DNA of 29,072 nucleotides from a bacterium (GCA_024278345.1 JAJRTK010000332.1:1-29072), one strand, 5' to 3'. Positions 7,155 to 16,498 are shown, numbered from the stretch's first letter. Made by a program: numbers and translations. The notes: generated by a model not told the origin, from the sequence alone.

Positions 7155-9014
7155 GTGAGCTTGGGTAGGAAGTGGCCTTCCGTGCGCTGCGGTCGCATTC
7201 TTGGCATCCTGATGGCGATGGCTGTCGTTTGCGCCTCTTTGTCGAGCCAGGCGCGGGGAGCGGAAGGGGAAGTTGCCCGGGTCGCGCCCGTGGGGCCGGT
7301 TTTTCTTCAGTCGTGGGATGGCGCTCCGTACCTGCTGGTGAACGAGCTTCTCAATGAAGGGCGTTTGCCTCATTTGCGGGAGCTTCGCAAGCAGAGCCTT
7401 TGGTCCGAAGGGGTCGTTCCCGCCTTTCCCAGTAAAACGGCGCCGGGTCATGCAAGAATCTGGACTGGAGCACCGGAGAAGGTCAACGGGATCACGTCGA
7501 ATTCGGTTCTTTATCTGGACAGGAAGCATCGTTCCATCATCGAGGCGCGTCGCGGTTTTTACGGGGATGCTCTGAGGGCGGAGCCCATCTGGTTTACCGC
7601 TGCACGCCAGGGGCGCCGAGTGCTTGTCTGGAATGCGCCCCAGGCCTGGCCTGAGCCCGAGTGGATGGCGGAATCTGGTGGCGATGGTTCTTGGCGCCAG
7701 CGTCTCGAGGTTGTTTACGGCTACACACGGGACTGGTTCGGCAGTGGCGTCCTTGACGTGACCCAGGTTGGGAGCGATGGCCTGGAGCTGAAACTCGGTG
7801 CCTGGAAAGGTCGTTTTTTCCCGGGAGAGCTTGGCAGAATCGAAGTCCGAGGCTCTGGCCGTCGCTGGAGCAGGGGGTTGTCTACAGGTATGGGGAGTGG
7901 CTCTCATCTCTCTTCGGCGATTCTGCTTCCGGAGGATTCCCCTCTGTTTTTCCGGCTCTACTCCTTGAGCTCCGACCGGCAGGTTCTCTACCACACATCG
8001 GCGGCTCCCGTGGAGGGGACGGTCGGGCTTTTTCCGGGGATTGTGGCGGCCGGCGGCGGTTTCATCGAGAACGGGCCGTCGGAACTCTACGAGTCGGGTG
8101 GATTTGGAGCGACTCTTATGGAGGGTGGAGAGGGTCGAGCTGAAGAGATTTACATCGATGCGATCCGGGATCTTGTTCGCCTCAATCTGCGCAGCATGGA
8201 GGTCTTGTTGGCGGAAGGGGGAAGGGATCTCTTGGTCAACTACTTGCCCTTTCCCGACGAGGCCCTTCACGTTTGGTACGGCTACCTCGATCCGGATCTC
8301 TCGGCGTATGATCCGGTCCTGGCGGCAAAAGTGCGGCCGGTGGTGGAAGAGGTTCTTGAGATCCTTGATTGGCATCTTGGAGAGATCCTGGAAAAACTGC
8401 CTCCCGACTCTCCGTTTTTTTTGGTGAGCGATCATGGGATGGATGGTTGCGACCGCGTGTTTCTTGTGAACCGCTTGCTTTCGCAGCGGGGTTTCCTGGT
8501 CCTCGATTCCGCCGGGAAGGTCGATCTCTCGCGGACCAGGGCCCTCTATGGCCCTGGAAACACCGCTTCCATTGTGCTCAATACGACAGACTGGAAGGGG
8601 GGGATCGTGGCGGCCGAAGAACTGCCCGAGCTGTTGGACCAATTGTCGGAAACCCTGAGCCAGGCCGTGGATCCTCGCGATGGAAAGCGCCTTGTCCGGC
8701 GAGTCTATCGGGTTTCCGAAGGAGATAACGAGTTTGGTGGTCCCACTGCGGGACAGCTCTACATCGATGCCGCGCCGGGCGTGAATCTTGGCTCCTCCAA
8801 AATGCCCGGTCCCTTTGTGGAACGGCGGGCGCCTGGGGGGCACCACCACTTTCGGGCGTTTGACGATCCAAGGATGCTGGGCATTCTCTACGCTCGACTG
8901 CCGGGGCGGAAGGGGGGACAACCGGGCGCCCTGTCGCAACTGGCGATTGCGCCAACGATTTGCCGGCTCTTGGGGATTGAGCCCGCGCCTACGATGACTC
9001 GTCCGCCGCTATGA
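7155..9014 (+). CDS. Secreted alkaline-phosphatase-superfamily phosphodiesterase/nucleotide pyrophosphatase
   Basis: A 619-aa protein with an N-terminal signal peptide (basic GRKWPSVRCGR, hydrophobic ILGILMAMAVVCASL, likely cut near residue 36). It belongs to the type I phosphodiesterase/nucleotide pyrophosphatase family. Metal and nucleophile positions visible are D55 (QSWDG), T95 in PSKTAPGHARIWTG as the likely nucleophile, PDEALH in the middle, SDHGMDG at ~D426-H427, and GGHHHFRAFDDPRM near the C-terminus, equivalent to the family's late GGHG motif. The substrate cannot be told; phosphodiesters, nucleotides or phospholipid head groups are possible. I chose the GTG at 7155 because AGGAAGGTGG lies directly upstream and it starts just before the signal peptide; there is an in-frame ATG at 7032 inside oppF. 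It follows oppF by 32 bp, so co-transcription is likely. The 3' end overlaps the convergent gene by 26 bp. Confidence 0.85.
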   Translation: MSLGRKWPSVRCGRILGILMAMAVVCASLSSQARGAEGEVARVAPVGPVFLQSWDGAPYLLVNELLNEGRLPHLRELRKQSLWSEGVVPAFPSKTAPGHARIWTGAPEKVNGITSNSVLYLDRKHRSIIEARRGFYGDALRAEPIWFTAARQGRRVLVWNAPQAWPEPEWMAESGGDGSWRQRLEVVYGYTRDWFGSGVLDVTQVGSDGLELKLGAWKGRFFPGELGRIEVRGSGRRWSRGLSTGMGSGSHLSSAILLPEDSPLFFRLYSLSSDRQVLYHTSAAPVEGTVGLFPGIVAAGGGFIENGPSELYESGGFGATLMEGGEGRAEEIYIDAIRDLVRLNLRSMEVLLAEGGRDLLVNYLPFPDEALHVWYGYLDPDLSAYDPVLAAKVRPVVEEVLEILDWHLGEILEKLPPDSPFFLVSDHGMDGCDRVFLVNRLLSQRGFLVLDSAGKVDLSRTRALYGPGNTASIVLNTTDWKGGIVAAEELPELLDQLSETLSQAVDPRDGKRLVRRVYRVSEGDNEFGGPTAGQLYIDAAPGVNLGSSKMPGPFVERRAPGGHHHFRAFDDPRMLGILYARLPGRKGGQPGALSQLAIAPTICRLLGIEPAPTMTRPPL

Positions 9015-10497
9015 CCTCCTCGGAGTTTGGCGGTGGTTCATGGAGGCTTGCCTTGAGCTCCAGTAGGGCATCGCGGAGGAGCCGGGGAGCGTTGGGGCCG
9101 GAGCTTTGCCAGCCCCGGGAAGAGACTTCGAAGAAGAGTTCATCGAGGAGCGCTCCGGGGTTCGATCTTCGCAGCCTATCCATGACAAGTTGCCCCACCT
9201 CTGTTGTGGCAGCCTCCTGGCAGAGAAGCGAGGCCGCCAGGAGGGCAAGCCCTTTTTCCCAATCCAGGGTTCTCCCGGGATCGATTTCCATCGACTTCCC
9301 CAGTTGACGAAAGGCTGCCAGCAGGCGTACTGCAAGTTCCTCCCTCGATGCCGCCCTGGCGATGAGATCGCCCAGCTCCCGAAAGAGGATGTGGGTCTCC
9401 GTTTGCATCTGGCGGCGGCTTGTATGAAAAGCCAGGGAACAGTAAATGCGGCAGATCGATTCACAGAGCGCACTGGAATGTTGAAACCCCTCGTCCGCCA
9501 ATCGCCTGAGTTGTACCAAGAGTGAGGAAAACTCGGAACCACTCCGGTGGATCTGTTGTTCCGCGCTTTCGCAAAGAAGGAGCAATAGCAGGCGCAGCGC
9601 CCCCAGATCGTTTTTGGCCAGTGCCGCAAGGGCCAGGGATACCGTAGCTCTGCCTGCTGCCGCGGCCACGGGCAAGCCACGGCCTTGCCCCGCTTCCCTT
9701 ATCCATCGGATTTGCCTCTCCACCGCCAGCTCGAACCAAGTTCCCGCTAAGGTGATCGTTTCCAGAGCGGTAGCGGAAAGTTCCAAGAAATGGGCCGCGT
9801 CGGCGACGTGGCGCTCCTTTTGGCTGAGGTCTTTCTCCTCGATAGCCTGGATTCCCGCCTTGCGCAGCTCTTCAATGGCGGCCAGAAGCGCCGGGACTTC
9901 TTCCCGCGCCGCTGCCCGCCTGCCGACCTCTCCCATGCTGGCCACAAGTTCAAGGCAAGCCCTGCGTTGGAGGAGAGCCTGACTTCCACCCGATCCCATG
10001 GAGCGGAGGTGGCGGGAGAGCTCGCCGGCAAGATCGGACAAGAGCCCCGGCTCCGCAGGCTGGATCAGCCACAACAGATAGGGGAAGAGAAGGGCCAATC
10101 CCATGGCCGCCCACACTCCGAGAATCGCCGATGCCACCACGGGTTCTCCCCGGAGGCCGGGGCTGGCCTGGAGGAGGCCGAAAACAACTCCGGTGGTGTG
10201 GAAGAGGTGGGCGATCATCACTGGCGGTCTGGAATAGAGATGGGCCGGATAGCGGCTGAAAACCCATCGTGATCGCAGAAGCGCCACGGCGACGGTTGCC
10301 GTCAGAACCGTCACCGCCTCGACGGCTAGGAGCAGCGTGGCGGTCAAGAGATCCCAGGAAGGCGGCGGCATGGGCGCCTCTCTTGGCGGGATCAGGGTCA
10401 AATCGACTGTTCTTGACAGCACGAACGCCGTGGCACCCGTGGCCAGGGTCAGGGCTAGCCAGCCGGCGACAGGTGGTTTGAGGGGCCGAAGCGGCAT
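8989..10497 (-). CDS. Membrane protein of unknown function, 502 aa
   Basis: The N-terminal ~170 residues hold about four hydrophobic helices (GWLALTLATGATAFVL, LLTATLLLAVEAVTVLTATVAVALL, VMIAHLFHTTGVVFGLL, AILGVWAAMGLALLFPYLLWLI). The rest is a long, mostly helical, Leu/Ala/Glu-rich cytoplasmic region with no recognisable catalytic motif, possibly an alpha-solenoid. I do not recognise the family. The ATG at 10497 is chosen for its GGGGAG six bases upstream; an ATG at 10530 lacks a good site. The gene is convergent with the phosphodiesterase (26-bp overlap, TAG stop) and divergent from the cNMP/PATAN gene across 372 bp that carry repeat R2. It is not obviously tied to either neighbour. Confidence 0.75.
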   Translation of the reverse strand: MPLRPLKPPVAGWLALTLATGATAFVLSRTVDLTLIPPREAPMPPPSWDLLTATLLLAVEAVTVLTATVAVALLRSRWVFSRYPAHLYSRPPVMIAHLFHTTGVVFGLLQASPGLRGEPVVASAILGVWAAMGLALLFPYLLWLIQPAEPGLLSDLAGELSRHLRSMGSGGSQALLQRRACLELVASMGEVGRRAAAREEVPALLAAIEELRKAGIQAIEEKDLSQKERHVADAAHFLELSATALETITLAGTWFELAVERQIRWIREAGQGRGLPVAAAAGRATVSLALAALAKNDLGALRLLLLLLCESAEQQIHRSGSEFSSLLVQLRRLADEGFQHSSALCESICRIYCSLAFHTSRRQMQTETHILFRELGDLIARAASREELAVRLLAAFRQLGKSMEIDPGRTLDWEKGLALLAASLLCQEAATTEVGQLVMDRLRRSNPGALLDELFFEVSSRGWQSSGPNAPRLLRDALLELKASLHEPPPNSEEVIAADESS

Positions 10498-10671
10498 CGT
10501 GAACTCCCCATGGGGCAGAGACGGTTCCATCTGTTGGAACGGATCCCCAAATAAAAACGATTTTAACCTGGATCGGGCTCTGGATGCTAGAGAGAAGGGT
10601 GGCATTCAGACCAATGTCGTACAAGGGTGGTGCTCCGCTTTTCTGGCAACCGAAGGATAAGGGGGGGGAAT

Positions 10672-10725
10672 GGCGAGCAGCGGCGGACGGATTGCCGCCG
10701 ATGGGAGCGGAACGTAACGCAAGGA
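10672..10725 (+). repeat. Dispersed GC-rich repeat, copy R2
   Basis: This lies in the 372-bp divergent gap between the membrane-protein gene and the cNMP/PATAN gene. It aligns well with the reverse complement of 20414-20461 (shared core GCGGCGGACGGA-TGCCGCCGA, then GG-AGCGGA-CGT) and with 2401-2455. The core can fold as GGCGG...CCGCC. Apart from this repeat I see nothing certain in the gap; no clear promoter could be assigned to either divergent gene. Confidence 0.7.
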
Positions 10726-10869
10726 GAAAAAAGAGGATTTCGGAAACTACGCAAGAGATCAAGAGCACCTTCAGGGCAAGACAGCACTGGCGTAACGGAA
10801 CGAGCTGGTGGTAAAGTCATTCTGGGCCTTCTGCAGTTGGCTATGAATCGCATTCTTGGAGTGGACGAG

Positions 10870-11883
10870 ATGCCACAGGAATTTCTCCCCTCGCAAGAGG
10901 AGCTCGAAGTCCTTCGCGAGTCAGAACTTTGTCGAGACCTCCCCTATGAGGTACTCTCGGCGGTTTTGCTTCAAACGACCACGAACCGTTACCGGGCTGG
11001 GGAGGTGATCTTCGAGCAGGCTGATCCCGGCGATTATATGCTGATTATCAAGTCGGGGGTGATCGAGATTTGTACGAAGGCTTCGCAGGGCATGAATGTT
11101 CTGGCCTACTCAGGGCGAGGCGAATGCGTGGGGGAGCTTGCTCTCTTGACCGGAGCCAAGCGTTCGGCAACTGCCCGCGTGCCGGAAATGGCGGAAGCCA
11201 TGATCCTCTCCAAGACCGTGTTCGAAGATCTTATCATGAACTTCCCGGTCTTTTTGCGGCAGCTCTGCGTCATCCTTGCCAGGCGCCTAGAGCAGACCAT
11301 TCACCGAATGCCCACGCCCAGCGCAACTCCCAAGCAGCTCCAGGGCAACTTACGGTTCTTCGATCTTTCCATCGTTCTCCAGACCTTGATGGATTCAAAA
11401 CAGACCGGTCAGATGGCCATCGCCATGAAGACAGCCTCGGGAAGGGGTAAGGGGCAGCTTTTTTTTAATGATGGCTCCATCACGTGGGCGCATCTTGGCC
11501 ACCTTCGAGGCGAAGAAGCGGTCTACCAGCTCTTCCAGCTCGAGATGGACGGGACCTTCAACTTCGTGGGAAACACCGTCGATGTGGCGCATCCTGTCCC
11601 CAACGTGTCGTTGCCCCCCATGTCCCTGCTTTTGGAGGCTGCCCGTCTTCAGGACGAATTGGGTGAGCACCGGCGGCACTTGACCGATACAAGCCGGAGA
11701 TATCGGCGGCTCACTTCCGACCCCCACTGGAACGATCCAGATCTCGAATCGGTGGTGACGGCTATCTGGAGCAAGCTCGACCAGCCAGCAAGCCTCCAGG
11801 ATCTCCGCAATACCGTTCCGTTCTGCGATGCAAAGGTTTACGCCGGGCTGTGGGAGCTGGTGAAGAGTTCCGCGGTGGAGTGA
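10870..11883 (+). CDS. Cyclic-nucleotide-binding domain plus PATAN/DUF4388 signalling protein
   Basis: A 337-aa soluble protein. Residues ~21-140 form a CRP-type cNMP-binding domain: YRAGEVIFEQADPGDYMLIIKSG for the first strands and GECVGELALLTGAKRSATARV for the phosphate-binding cassette, which keeps the GEL and Arg positions. Residues ~155-265 (LQGNLRFFDLSIVLQTLMDSK to TFNFVG) match the PATAN/DUF4388 domain, common in multi-domain signalling proteins of Myxococcota, Acidobacteriota and cyanobacteria. The last ~70 residues may be a small winged-helix-like module. There is no clear DNA-binding HTH of the CRP type. The ATG at 10870 has TTGGAG upstream; an in-frame ATG at 10843 is the alternative. 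It probably acts as a sensory adaptor. Confidence 0.85.
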   Translation: MPQEFLPSQEELEVLRESELCRDLPYEVLSAVLLQTTTNRYRAGEVIFEQADPGDYMLIIKSGVIEICTKASQGMNVLAYSGRGECVGELALLTGAKRSATARVPEMAEAMILSKTVFEDLIMNFPVFLRQLCVILARRLEQTIHRMPTPSATPKQLQGNLRFFDLSIVLQTLMDSKQTGQMAIAMKTASGRGKGQLFFNDGSITWAHLGHLRGEEAVYQLFQLEMDGTFNFVGNTVDVAHPVPNVSLPPMSLLLEAARLQDELGEHRRHLTDTSRRYRRLTSDPHWNDPDLESVVTAIWSKLDQPASLQDLRNTVPFCDAKVYAGLWELVKSSAVE

Positions 11884-12012
11884 CATCTCTGGGGAACGCG
11901 AAAAAGCTGACGAGGACATTCACTTTTTTGAGGCACGTCTTCGGTTTCTGGTGCGGGTTTTGCTCCCTTTCCACCAAAGATGATTGTTGACCTATCTTCC
12001 GCGGAGGGAAGC

Positions 12013-12642
12013 ATGAAGAAACTCAGTATTGTCATACCGGCCAGGAACCAACAGGCACCTCTGGGTCGGGCCATCCAGCAGTTTCACGTGGCCAGGGGCC
12101 AGGGGCAGGTGGAAGTCCTTGTGGTGGATGCCGGGAGTTGCGATGGAAGCGTCACCGTTGCGGATCTCCTGGCGGATCGCGTGGAACGTATGTCGGTTGT
12201 GGAGGGGAACTGGGAGGTGGCTGCCCGAAATCTTGGAGCTGCCAGAGCCCGGGGAGATGTTGTTCTCTTCCTCGATCCCGGGGCCAGGCTACGCGTTGCG
12301 CCGGAAACCCTGTTCGGTCGGCTTTCAGACGCCTTTGGCGGCGAGAGGATTGTCTCTTGCGTGACCCTGCCATCCTGTTCCAGGTCGATGCTGGAAGAGG
12401 ACTCCGCCGGGGTCACCAATCTGGCAACAGTGCCAGATACGACGAGCGGTTGGTTCCTTGCCGTCCGCCGCGGTCTGTTTCTCAAAGAGGGTGGTTTCAA
12501 GGAGATAGCGGATCAGCCCGCGGAAGATCTGCTCATTGAACGGCTGGCCTTTCATGGCGCTGCCTTGACGCTGGAAGAGTCCCTGTTTTGGATGCCTCGA
12601 GATCAAGAGCTGACACAGACGGCTGACGCCGTGGCGATGTAA
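12013..12642 (+). CDS. Small family-2 glycosyltransferase
   Basis: A 209-aa GT-A fold enzyme without membrane segments. It begins KKLSIVIPARNQQAPLGRAI, followed by VEVLVVDAGSCDGSVTVA (nucleotide-sugar-binding Asp region), RNLGAARARGDVVLFLDPGARL (a DxG-type variant of the DXD metal site) and a C-terminal acceptor region with FLAVRRGLFLKEGGF and AEDLLIERLAFHGA, which resembles the usual ED catalytic-base motif. At ~210 aa it is near the minimum length for the family. Start ATG 12013 is preceded by GGAGGG. The 129-bp gap from the upstream PATAN gene holds no evident terminator, so co-transcription is possible. Sugar and acceptor are unknown. Confidence 0.82.
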   Translation: MKKLSIVIPARNQQAPLGRAIQQFHVARGQGQVEVLVVDAGSCDGSVTVADLLADRVERMSVVEGNWEVAARNLGAARARGDVVLFLDPGARLRVAPETLFGRLSDAFGGERIVSCVTLPSCSRSMLEEDSAGVTNLATVPDTTSGWFLAVRRGLFLKEGGFKEIADQPAEDLLIERLAFHGAALTLEESLFWMPRDQELTQTADAVAM

Positions 12643-12680
12643 CCACTTGCTTTTCATGGAACTAGATTAGTTACAGCACT

Positions 12681-12695
12681 TTCCCGTGGCGGGAA
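12681..12695. other. Small hairpin between convergent genes
   Basis: TTCCCG-TGG-CGGGAA, a perfect 6-bp stem with a 3-base loop, lies just before the stop codon of the minus-strand sigma-54 regulator and 38 bp after the glycosyltransferase stop. It could help end transcription in either direction, but no T-run follows it on either strand. Confidence 0.3.
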
Positions 12696-12697
12696 GA

Positions 12698-14521
12698 TCA
12701 AGAGGGGGAAGATCCGTCCGCCGCCTGGCGTTTGCGGCGGAGTAGAGAGTGAAGCTGGACCCTGTTCATTCCCGTTTCCTTGGCAGCTTTGGAGATGTTC
12801 CCCCCGGTTCTTGACACAGCGGCTTCGGCGAAGCGGGTTTCCAGATCCGCCGTGTAGCTCTTGAAAAGGACTCTGAGCTTCTCTTTTTGTTTCTTGAGTT
12901 CCGCATTGCTCTGAGGCACGGTTCGGAGAAGCCGATTAGCTGGAAGCTTGGTCACCGACATAGAAGGGTTTCCAGAGCGTAGAGATTCTGGAAGATCTTC
13001 CAGCTTAATGAGGTCGGTTCGACAGAAAAGGATGAGGCGCTGGATGAGGTTCTGGAGCTCCCGGACGTTTCCGGGAAACTTGCAGCTTTCCAAGGCCTGT
13101 ACGACTTCCGGCGTGATTTCCAAGCCTTCCTTGGGAGTCCCGGTCGTGTAGCGTGCCAGGAAATACTCCACCAGCAGCGGGATGTCCTCGGGCCTTTCTC
13201 GGAGAGGCGGAAGATGGAGGGGCAGTACGTTGAGGCGGTAGTAGAGATCTTCCCGAAACGATCCATTGCCCACAAGTTTTTCCAACGGCTGGTTCGTCGC
13301 AGCGATGACTCTGACGTTCACATGGATGGTCTTGAGATCCCCAAGCCGCTGGAATTCCCGTTCTTGGAGGACCCGTAGCAGCTTGGCTTGGAGTGCCGGT
13401 GGCATGGAGCTTATCTCATCAAGGAAGATTGTTCCGCCGTTTGCCTGCTCGAAGCGACCGAGCTTCCTGCTAATGGCGCCCGTAAAGGCCCCTTTTTCAT
13501 GGCCGAAGAGCTCGGACTCCAGCAGAGTTTCCGGGAGGGCGGCGCAGTTGATGACGACGAAAGGCCCTTTGACTCGGCTGCTATTGAAGTGAAGAGCCCT
13601 GGCGACGAGCTCCTTGCCGGTTCCGCTTTCACCCTGTATGAGAACCGTGGCGTCGGTATCGGCGATTTGGGCGATGGTTGAAAGAAGCTTTTGGATGGCC
13701 GGAGACTGACCGATCAATTCGTGAAAACGGTACTGGCTCCGCAGCTCGTCCAAGATCTTCGCTTTTTCGTCCTTGAGATCCGTGGAGTGGAGGAGTGATT
13801 GGATATTCGCCGCCAGGATGGAGCCGAACGCCCCCAGGAGATCTTCGTCCTCGGCGGAGAAGGCACCCCCGATGGCGTTATTGGCTAAGTAGATGGCTCC
13901 CACTACCTGCCCCGCGAAGACGAGCGGGACAACCAGAGCCGACCGAAGCCCCTCGCTCACGATACTGGTCTCGGCAGAGAATCTCTTATCGTTTTGAGCC
14001 TCGTCGATGCGGAGACTGCGCCCGCCCTTGAGGCACGGTTCTAGAAGGGAGCGGGAGACATTGTACTCGTCGGCATCCAGGTCAAGACTGTTGAACTCCC
14101 TGGCCGCCACGATTTCCACTTCTTCGCCTCCGTCTCGTGTAAGCACCAGAAAGCCCCGGAGAGCGCCGGTGTCTTCCATGAGGTCGTCCAAGACGGCCTT
14201 GCAGAGATCCAGAGCCGTGAAGTCGGGTTCCAGACGCTCCAAGAGACGGAGCGCAAGTTGCCCCATCCGCGTTTGAAGTCTCATCCTGGCAAGATCCGTA
14301 GTACACTTCTCAAGCTTCTTGAGATAGGTCTGCTCCAGGTGCTCCCAAAGGGCCTGAGCGTCGTCGCCCATCTGGCGGAGGGCCTGAGCTCGGGCGGGAT
14401 CGCTTTCCGTCGAAGCCAGAGCCTCCGCGGACTGCCTGGAGGATTCCGCAAACTGATAAAGGAGCTGGCGTGTGCCTTCCAGGGCCAGATGCAGATCGCC
14501 GTCGTGAATCGGGTCGGGCAT
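12698..14521 (-). CDS. Sigma-54-dependent transcriptional activator (GAF - AAA+ - Fis HTH)
   Basis: A 607-aa enhancer-binding protein. Residues 1-100 are helical. A GAF sensor domain covers ~105-245 ([19 protein letters not shown] to [20 protein letters not shown]). The AAA+ domain (~268-500) has Walker A GESGTGKE at 297-304, the sigma-54-contacting GAFTGA loop at 344-349 and Walker B TIFLDEI at 364-370. A Fis-type HTH is at ~575-597 ([22 protein letters not shown]). There is no receiver or FHA domain, so input must come through the GAF domain, the N-terminal helices or direct modification. It is divergent from the NTPase-kinase gene with 153 bp between start codons. I could not find a convincing -24/-12 promoter in that gap. 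Confidence 0.95.
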   Translation of the reverse strand: MPDPIHDGDLHLALEGTRQLLYQFAESSRQSAEALASTESDPARAQALRQMGDDAQALWEHLEQTYLKKLEKCTTDLARMRLQTRMGQLALRLLERLEPDFTALDLCKAVLDDLMEDTGALRGFLVLTRDGGEEVEIVAAREFNSLDLDADEYNVSRSLLEPCLKGGRSLRIDEAQNDKRFSAETSIVSEGLRSALVVPLVFAGQVVGAIYLANNAIGGAFSAEDEDLLGAFGSILAANIQSLLHSTDLKDEKAKILDELRSQYRFHELIGQSPAIQKLLSTIAQIADTDATVLIQGESGTGKELVARALHFNSSRVKGPFVVINCAALPETLLESELFGHEKGAFTGAISRKLGRFEQANGGTIFLDEISSMPPALQAKLLRVLQEREFQRLGDLKTIHVNVRVIAATNQPLEKLVGNGSFREDLYYRLNVLPLHLPPLRERPEDIPLLVEYFLARYTTGTPKEGLEITPEVVQALESCKFPGNVRELQNLIQRLILFCRTDLIKLEDLPESLRSGNPSMSVTKLPANRLLRTVPQSNAELKKQKEKLRVLFKSYTADLETRFAEAAVSRTGGNISKAAKETGMNRVQLHSLLRRKRQAADGSSPS

Positions 14522-14674
14522 GGTTTTGTTCGCCTTTGCTTCGCAGGCTCGTCAAGGGAAGAGTGCCGCGCCGTTGTCGCCTAAAAGGTCGCGAAGGGAG
14601 AATGAGTGTAAGTAATGGTATGACAATTCCTGAGGAAAGCGGCAAGTCGTGGTTCGTTGACGAAAGGATCTCTC

Positions 14675-16498
14675 ATGAAGTTTGTTGGCCGGGAAGAGAT
14701 CTTGGAAGGTGTGTTGAATGGCTTTCGACATGCCGTCTGGATCATGGGAATGCAGGGATCGGGAAAGACCGCGGTGCTCAAGGAACTTTTGGCCTTGACG
14801 CAAGATCCTGACGAAGGCTGCCTGACGCCTTTTTTCCTTAGTCTGGCCGGTGTGCGGGATTTCGCCTCGCTGGACAAAAAAATGGGACACGCCGTCCGGG
14901 ATTTCCAAGAGGTTGCCTCCGCCCACGCTCTTTTGCTCCCGAATCCCGGCGCCTGGTCGTCCAGCTTGCAGGTGATCCGCGGTCTCCAGAAGGCGGCCCG
15001 CCAAGTCGGTCGGACCCTTCTCTTTCTTCTGGACGACGCCGATGCCCTCCTGAGCTGGAAAGAAGCCGGTGGTGTTCGGTTGAGGCGGATGGTTCGGATC
15101 CTTGCGTCGGGAGAGTCTATCAGGACGGCGCTGGCCGGATCTCCAGCGCTATCTCGCATGGCCTCTCTTCCGGGGGCGACGTCACCTCTTTTGAGTCACT
15201 TCGTTCCTCCTCACTACGTTGGATCACTGACCCTGGGTCAACTCGAAGATGCTCTGGCACCATGCTTTGAGCCTCCATTGATCCAGGCGATTTTTGGGGC
15301 GACTGGCGGTTATCCCTTTCTGGTGCAGGCTCTTGTCTCCAACTGCCGAGAGGCTGGCACTTTTGAACAGGGGCTCAAGCTGGTCCGATGCGACCTGGGG
15401 CTTAGGGACCGTTTCTTCGGTGCTCTCGATGCGCTTCATTCCGCGGAGAGGCGAACCTTGGTCCGCCTGGCATCGGGAAGCGGAGTCGCTCTGGGAGTGA
15501 ACTCGTTTCCTCGGCTCTTCCGATTGGGCCTTCTTCGGCGCGTGGATGGAAAGACCCTCATTGCCGGGAGCCTCCCCGCCTATTGGCTGGCTGGTTCCGA
15601 TTCCTCTTGTTCCGGCATTGCGGCAAGTCTGGTGAGGCTCGGGCCTTTTACGCTCCTGGAAAGAATCGGGAGCGGGGGAGTCAGCGAGGTCTATTCGGCA
15701 TGGGATCGCCGGGTGGGACGGAAAGTGGCTCTCAAGCTCCTTCGATATGATCGGACCCAGAGTTTCGGGAAACGCTTCTTGAGAGAGGCGAAGATGACCA
15801 TGGCTTTGGAGCACCCGGGCATCGTGAAGATCCTTGATGCTGGGGAGATTGGCGGGCGTCTCTATTTGAGTCTGGAGCTCTGTGACGGCCCTTCTCTCAA
15901 GGAGCGCCTTGCCACGGGGCCTTTGCCCGCTCCGGAAGCCTTGAGGTGCGGCCTCGGGATAGCCCGTGCGTTGGATTACGCCCACGGTCGGGGCGTCGTC
16001 CACAGAGATGTCAAACCCTCCAACATCATGCTTCCCGGTGGCGGTGGGTCGAAGCTCGTTGATTTCGGCTTGGCAAAGAAGCTAGCCTCGCTCATGACAT
16101 CGAGTCTATCGGCTTCCGCCACTCGCTCGGGCCTCTTGCTGGGAACACTGATCTACATGTCACCAGAGCAGTTACGGGGCCTTCGCGTCGATACGAGGAC
16201 CGACCAGTTTTCCCTGGGCATTGTTCTCTACGAGATGCTGACAGGCAGTCATCCTTTTCAAGAGCCTCGGCCCTACGAAACGGCCCGACGAATCATTTCC
16301 GGCTCTCCCCGACCGCTCCGGGGCGTCTTGGGCTGGATTCCCTTCCGATTCCAGCTCCTGCTTGACCGATTGCTGCAGAAAACCCCGGCCGAACGCTTTT
16401 CTGGACTTGCCGAAGTCGCGGCACAGCTCGATAGCTTGCTCGAAGAGATGGAGACTGCCCCAAGGAGTTTCCAGGCTTCCTCCACGTCGCCGGTCTAG
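14675..16498 (+). CDS. N-terminal STAND-like NTPase fused to a C-terminal Ser/Thr protein kinase
   Basis: A 607-aa protein with an unusual domain order. Residues ~1-310 are a P-loop NTPase: Walker A GMQGSGKT at 25-32, Walker B TLLFLLDDAD at ~114-123 and a GGYPFLVQAL motif at 211-220 typical of STAND/AAA ATPases. Residues ~322-590 are a complete Hanks-type kinase: glycine loop IGSGGVSEVY, Lys354 in VALK, HRDVKPSN with HRD at 443-445, DFG at 463-465 and SPEQ at 496-499. All catalytic residues are present, so it should be active. No membrane segment was seen. ATG 14675 is chosen for AAAGGA six bases upstream; a TTG lies at 14657. The gene is divergent from the sigma-54 activator and ends in TAG inside the CTAG shared with the convergent kinase gene. 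Confidence 0.92.
   Translation: MKFVGREEILEGVLNGFRHAVWIMGMQGSGKTAVLKELLALTQDPDEGCLTPFFLSLAGVRDFASLDKKMGHAVRDFQEVASAHALLLPNPGAWSSSLQVIRGLQKAARQVGRTLLFLLDDADALLSWKEAGGVRLRRMVRILASGESIRTALAGSPALSRMASLPGATSPLLSHFVPPHYVGSLTLGQLEDALAPCFEPPLIQAIFGATGGYPFLVQALVSNCREAGTFEQGLKLVRCDLGLRDRFFGALDALHSAERRTLVRLASGSGVALGVNSFPRLFRLGLLRRVDGKTLIAGSLPAYWLAGSDSSCSGIAASLVRLGPFTLLERIGSGGVSEVYSAWDRRVGRKVALKLLRYDRTQSFGKRFLREAKMTMALEHPGIVKILDAGEIGGRLYLSLELCDGPSLKERLATGPLPAPEALRCGLGIARALDYAHGRGVVHRDVKPSNIMLPGGGGSKLVDFGLAKKLASLMTSSLSASATRSGLLLGTLIYMSPEQLRGLRVDTRTDQFSLGIVLYEMLTGSHPFQEPRPYETARRIISGSPRPLRGVLGWIPFRFQLLLDRLLQKTPAERFSGLAEVAAQLDSLLEEMETAPRSFQASSTSPV

Noticed and set aside
7113-8939. 608-codon open frame on the minus strand opposite the phosphodiesterase
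   Set aside because: Antisense to a gene with signal peptide and family motifs; its own product has no recognisable domain.
14522-14674. Sigma-54 (-24/-12) promoter in the divergent gap next to the sigma-54 activator
   Set aside because: Only partial matches such as GGCAC near a TTG were found, with the wrong GG-to-GC spacing.
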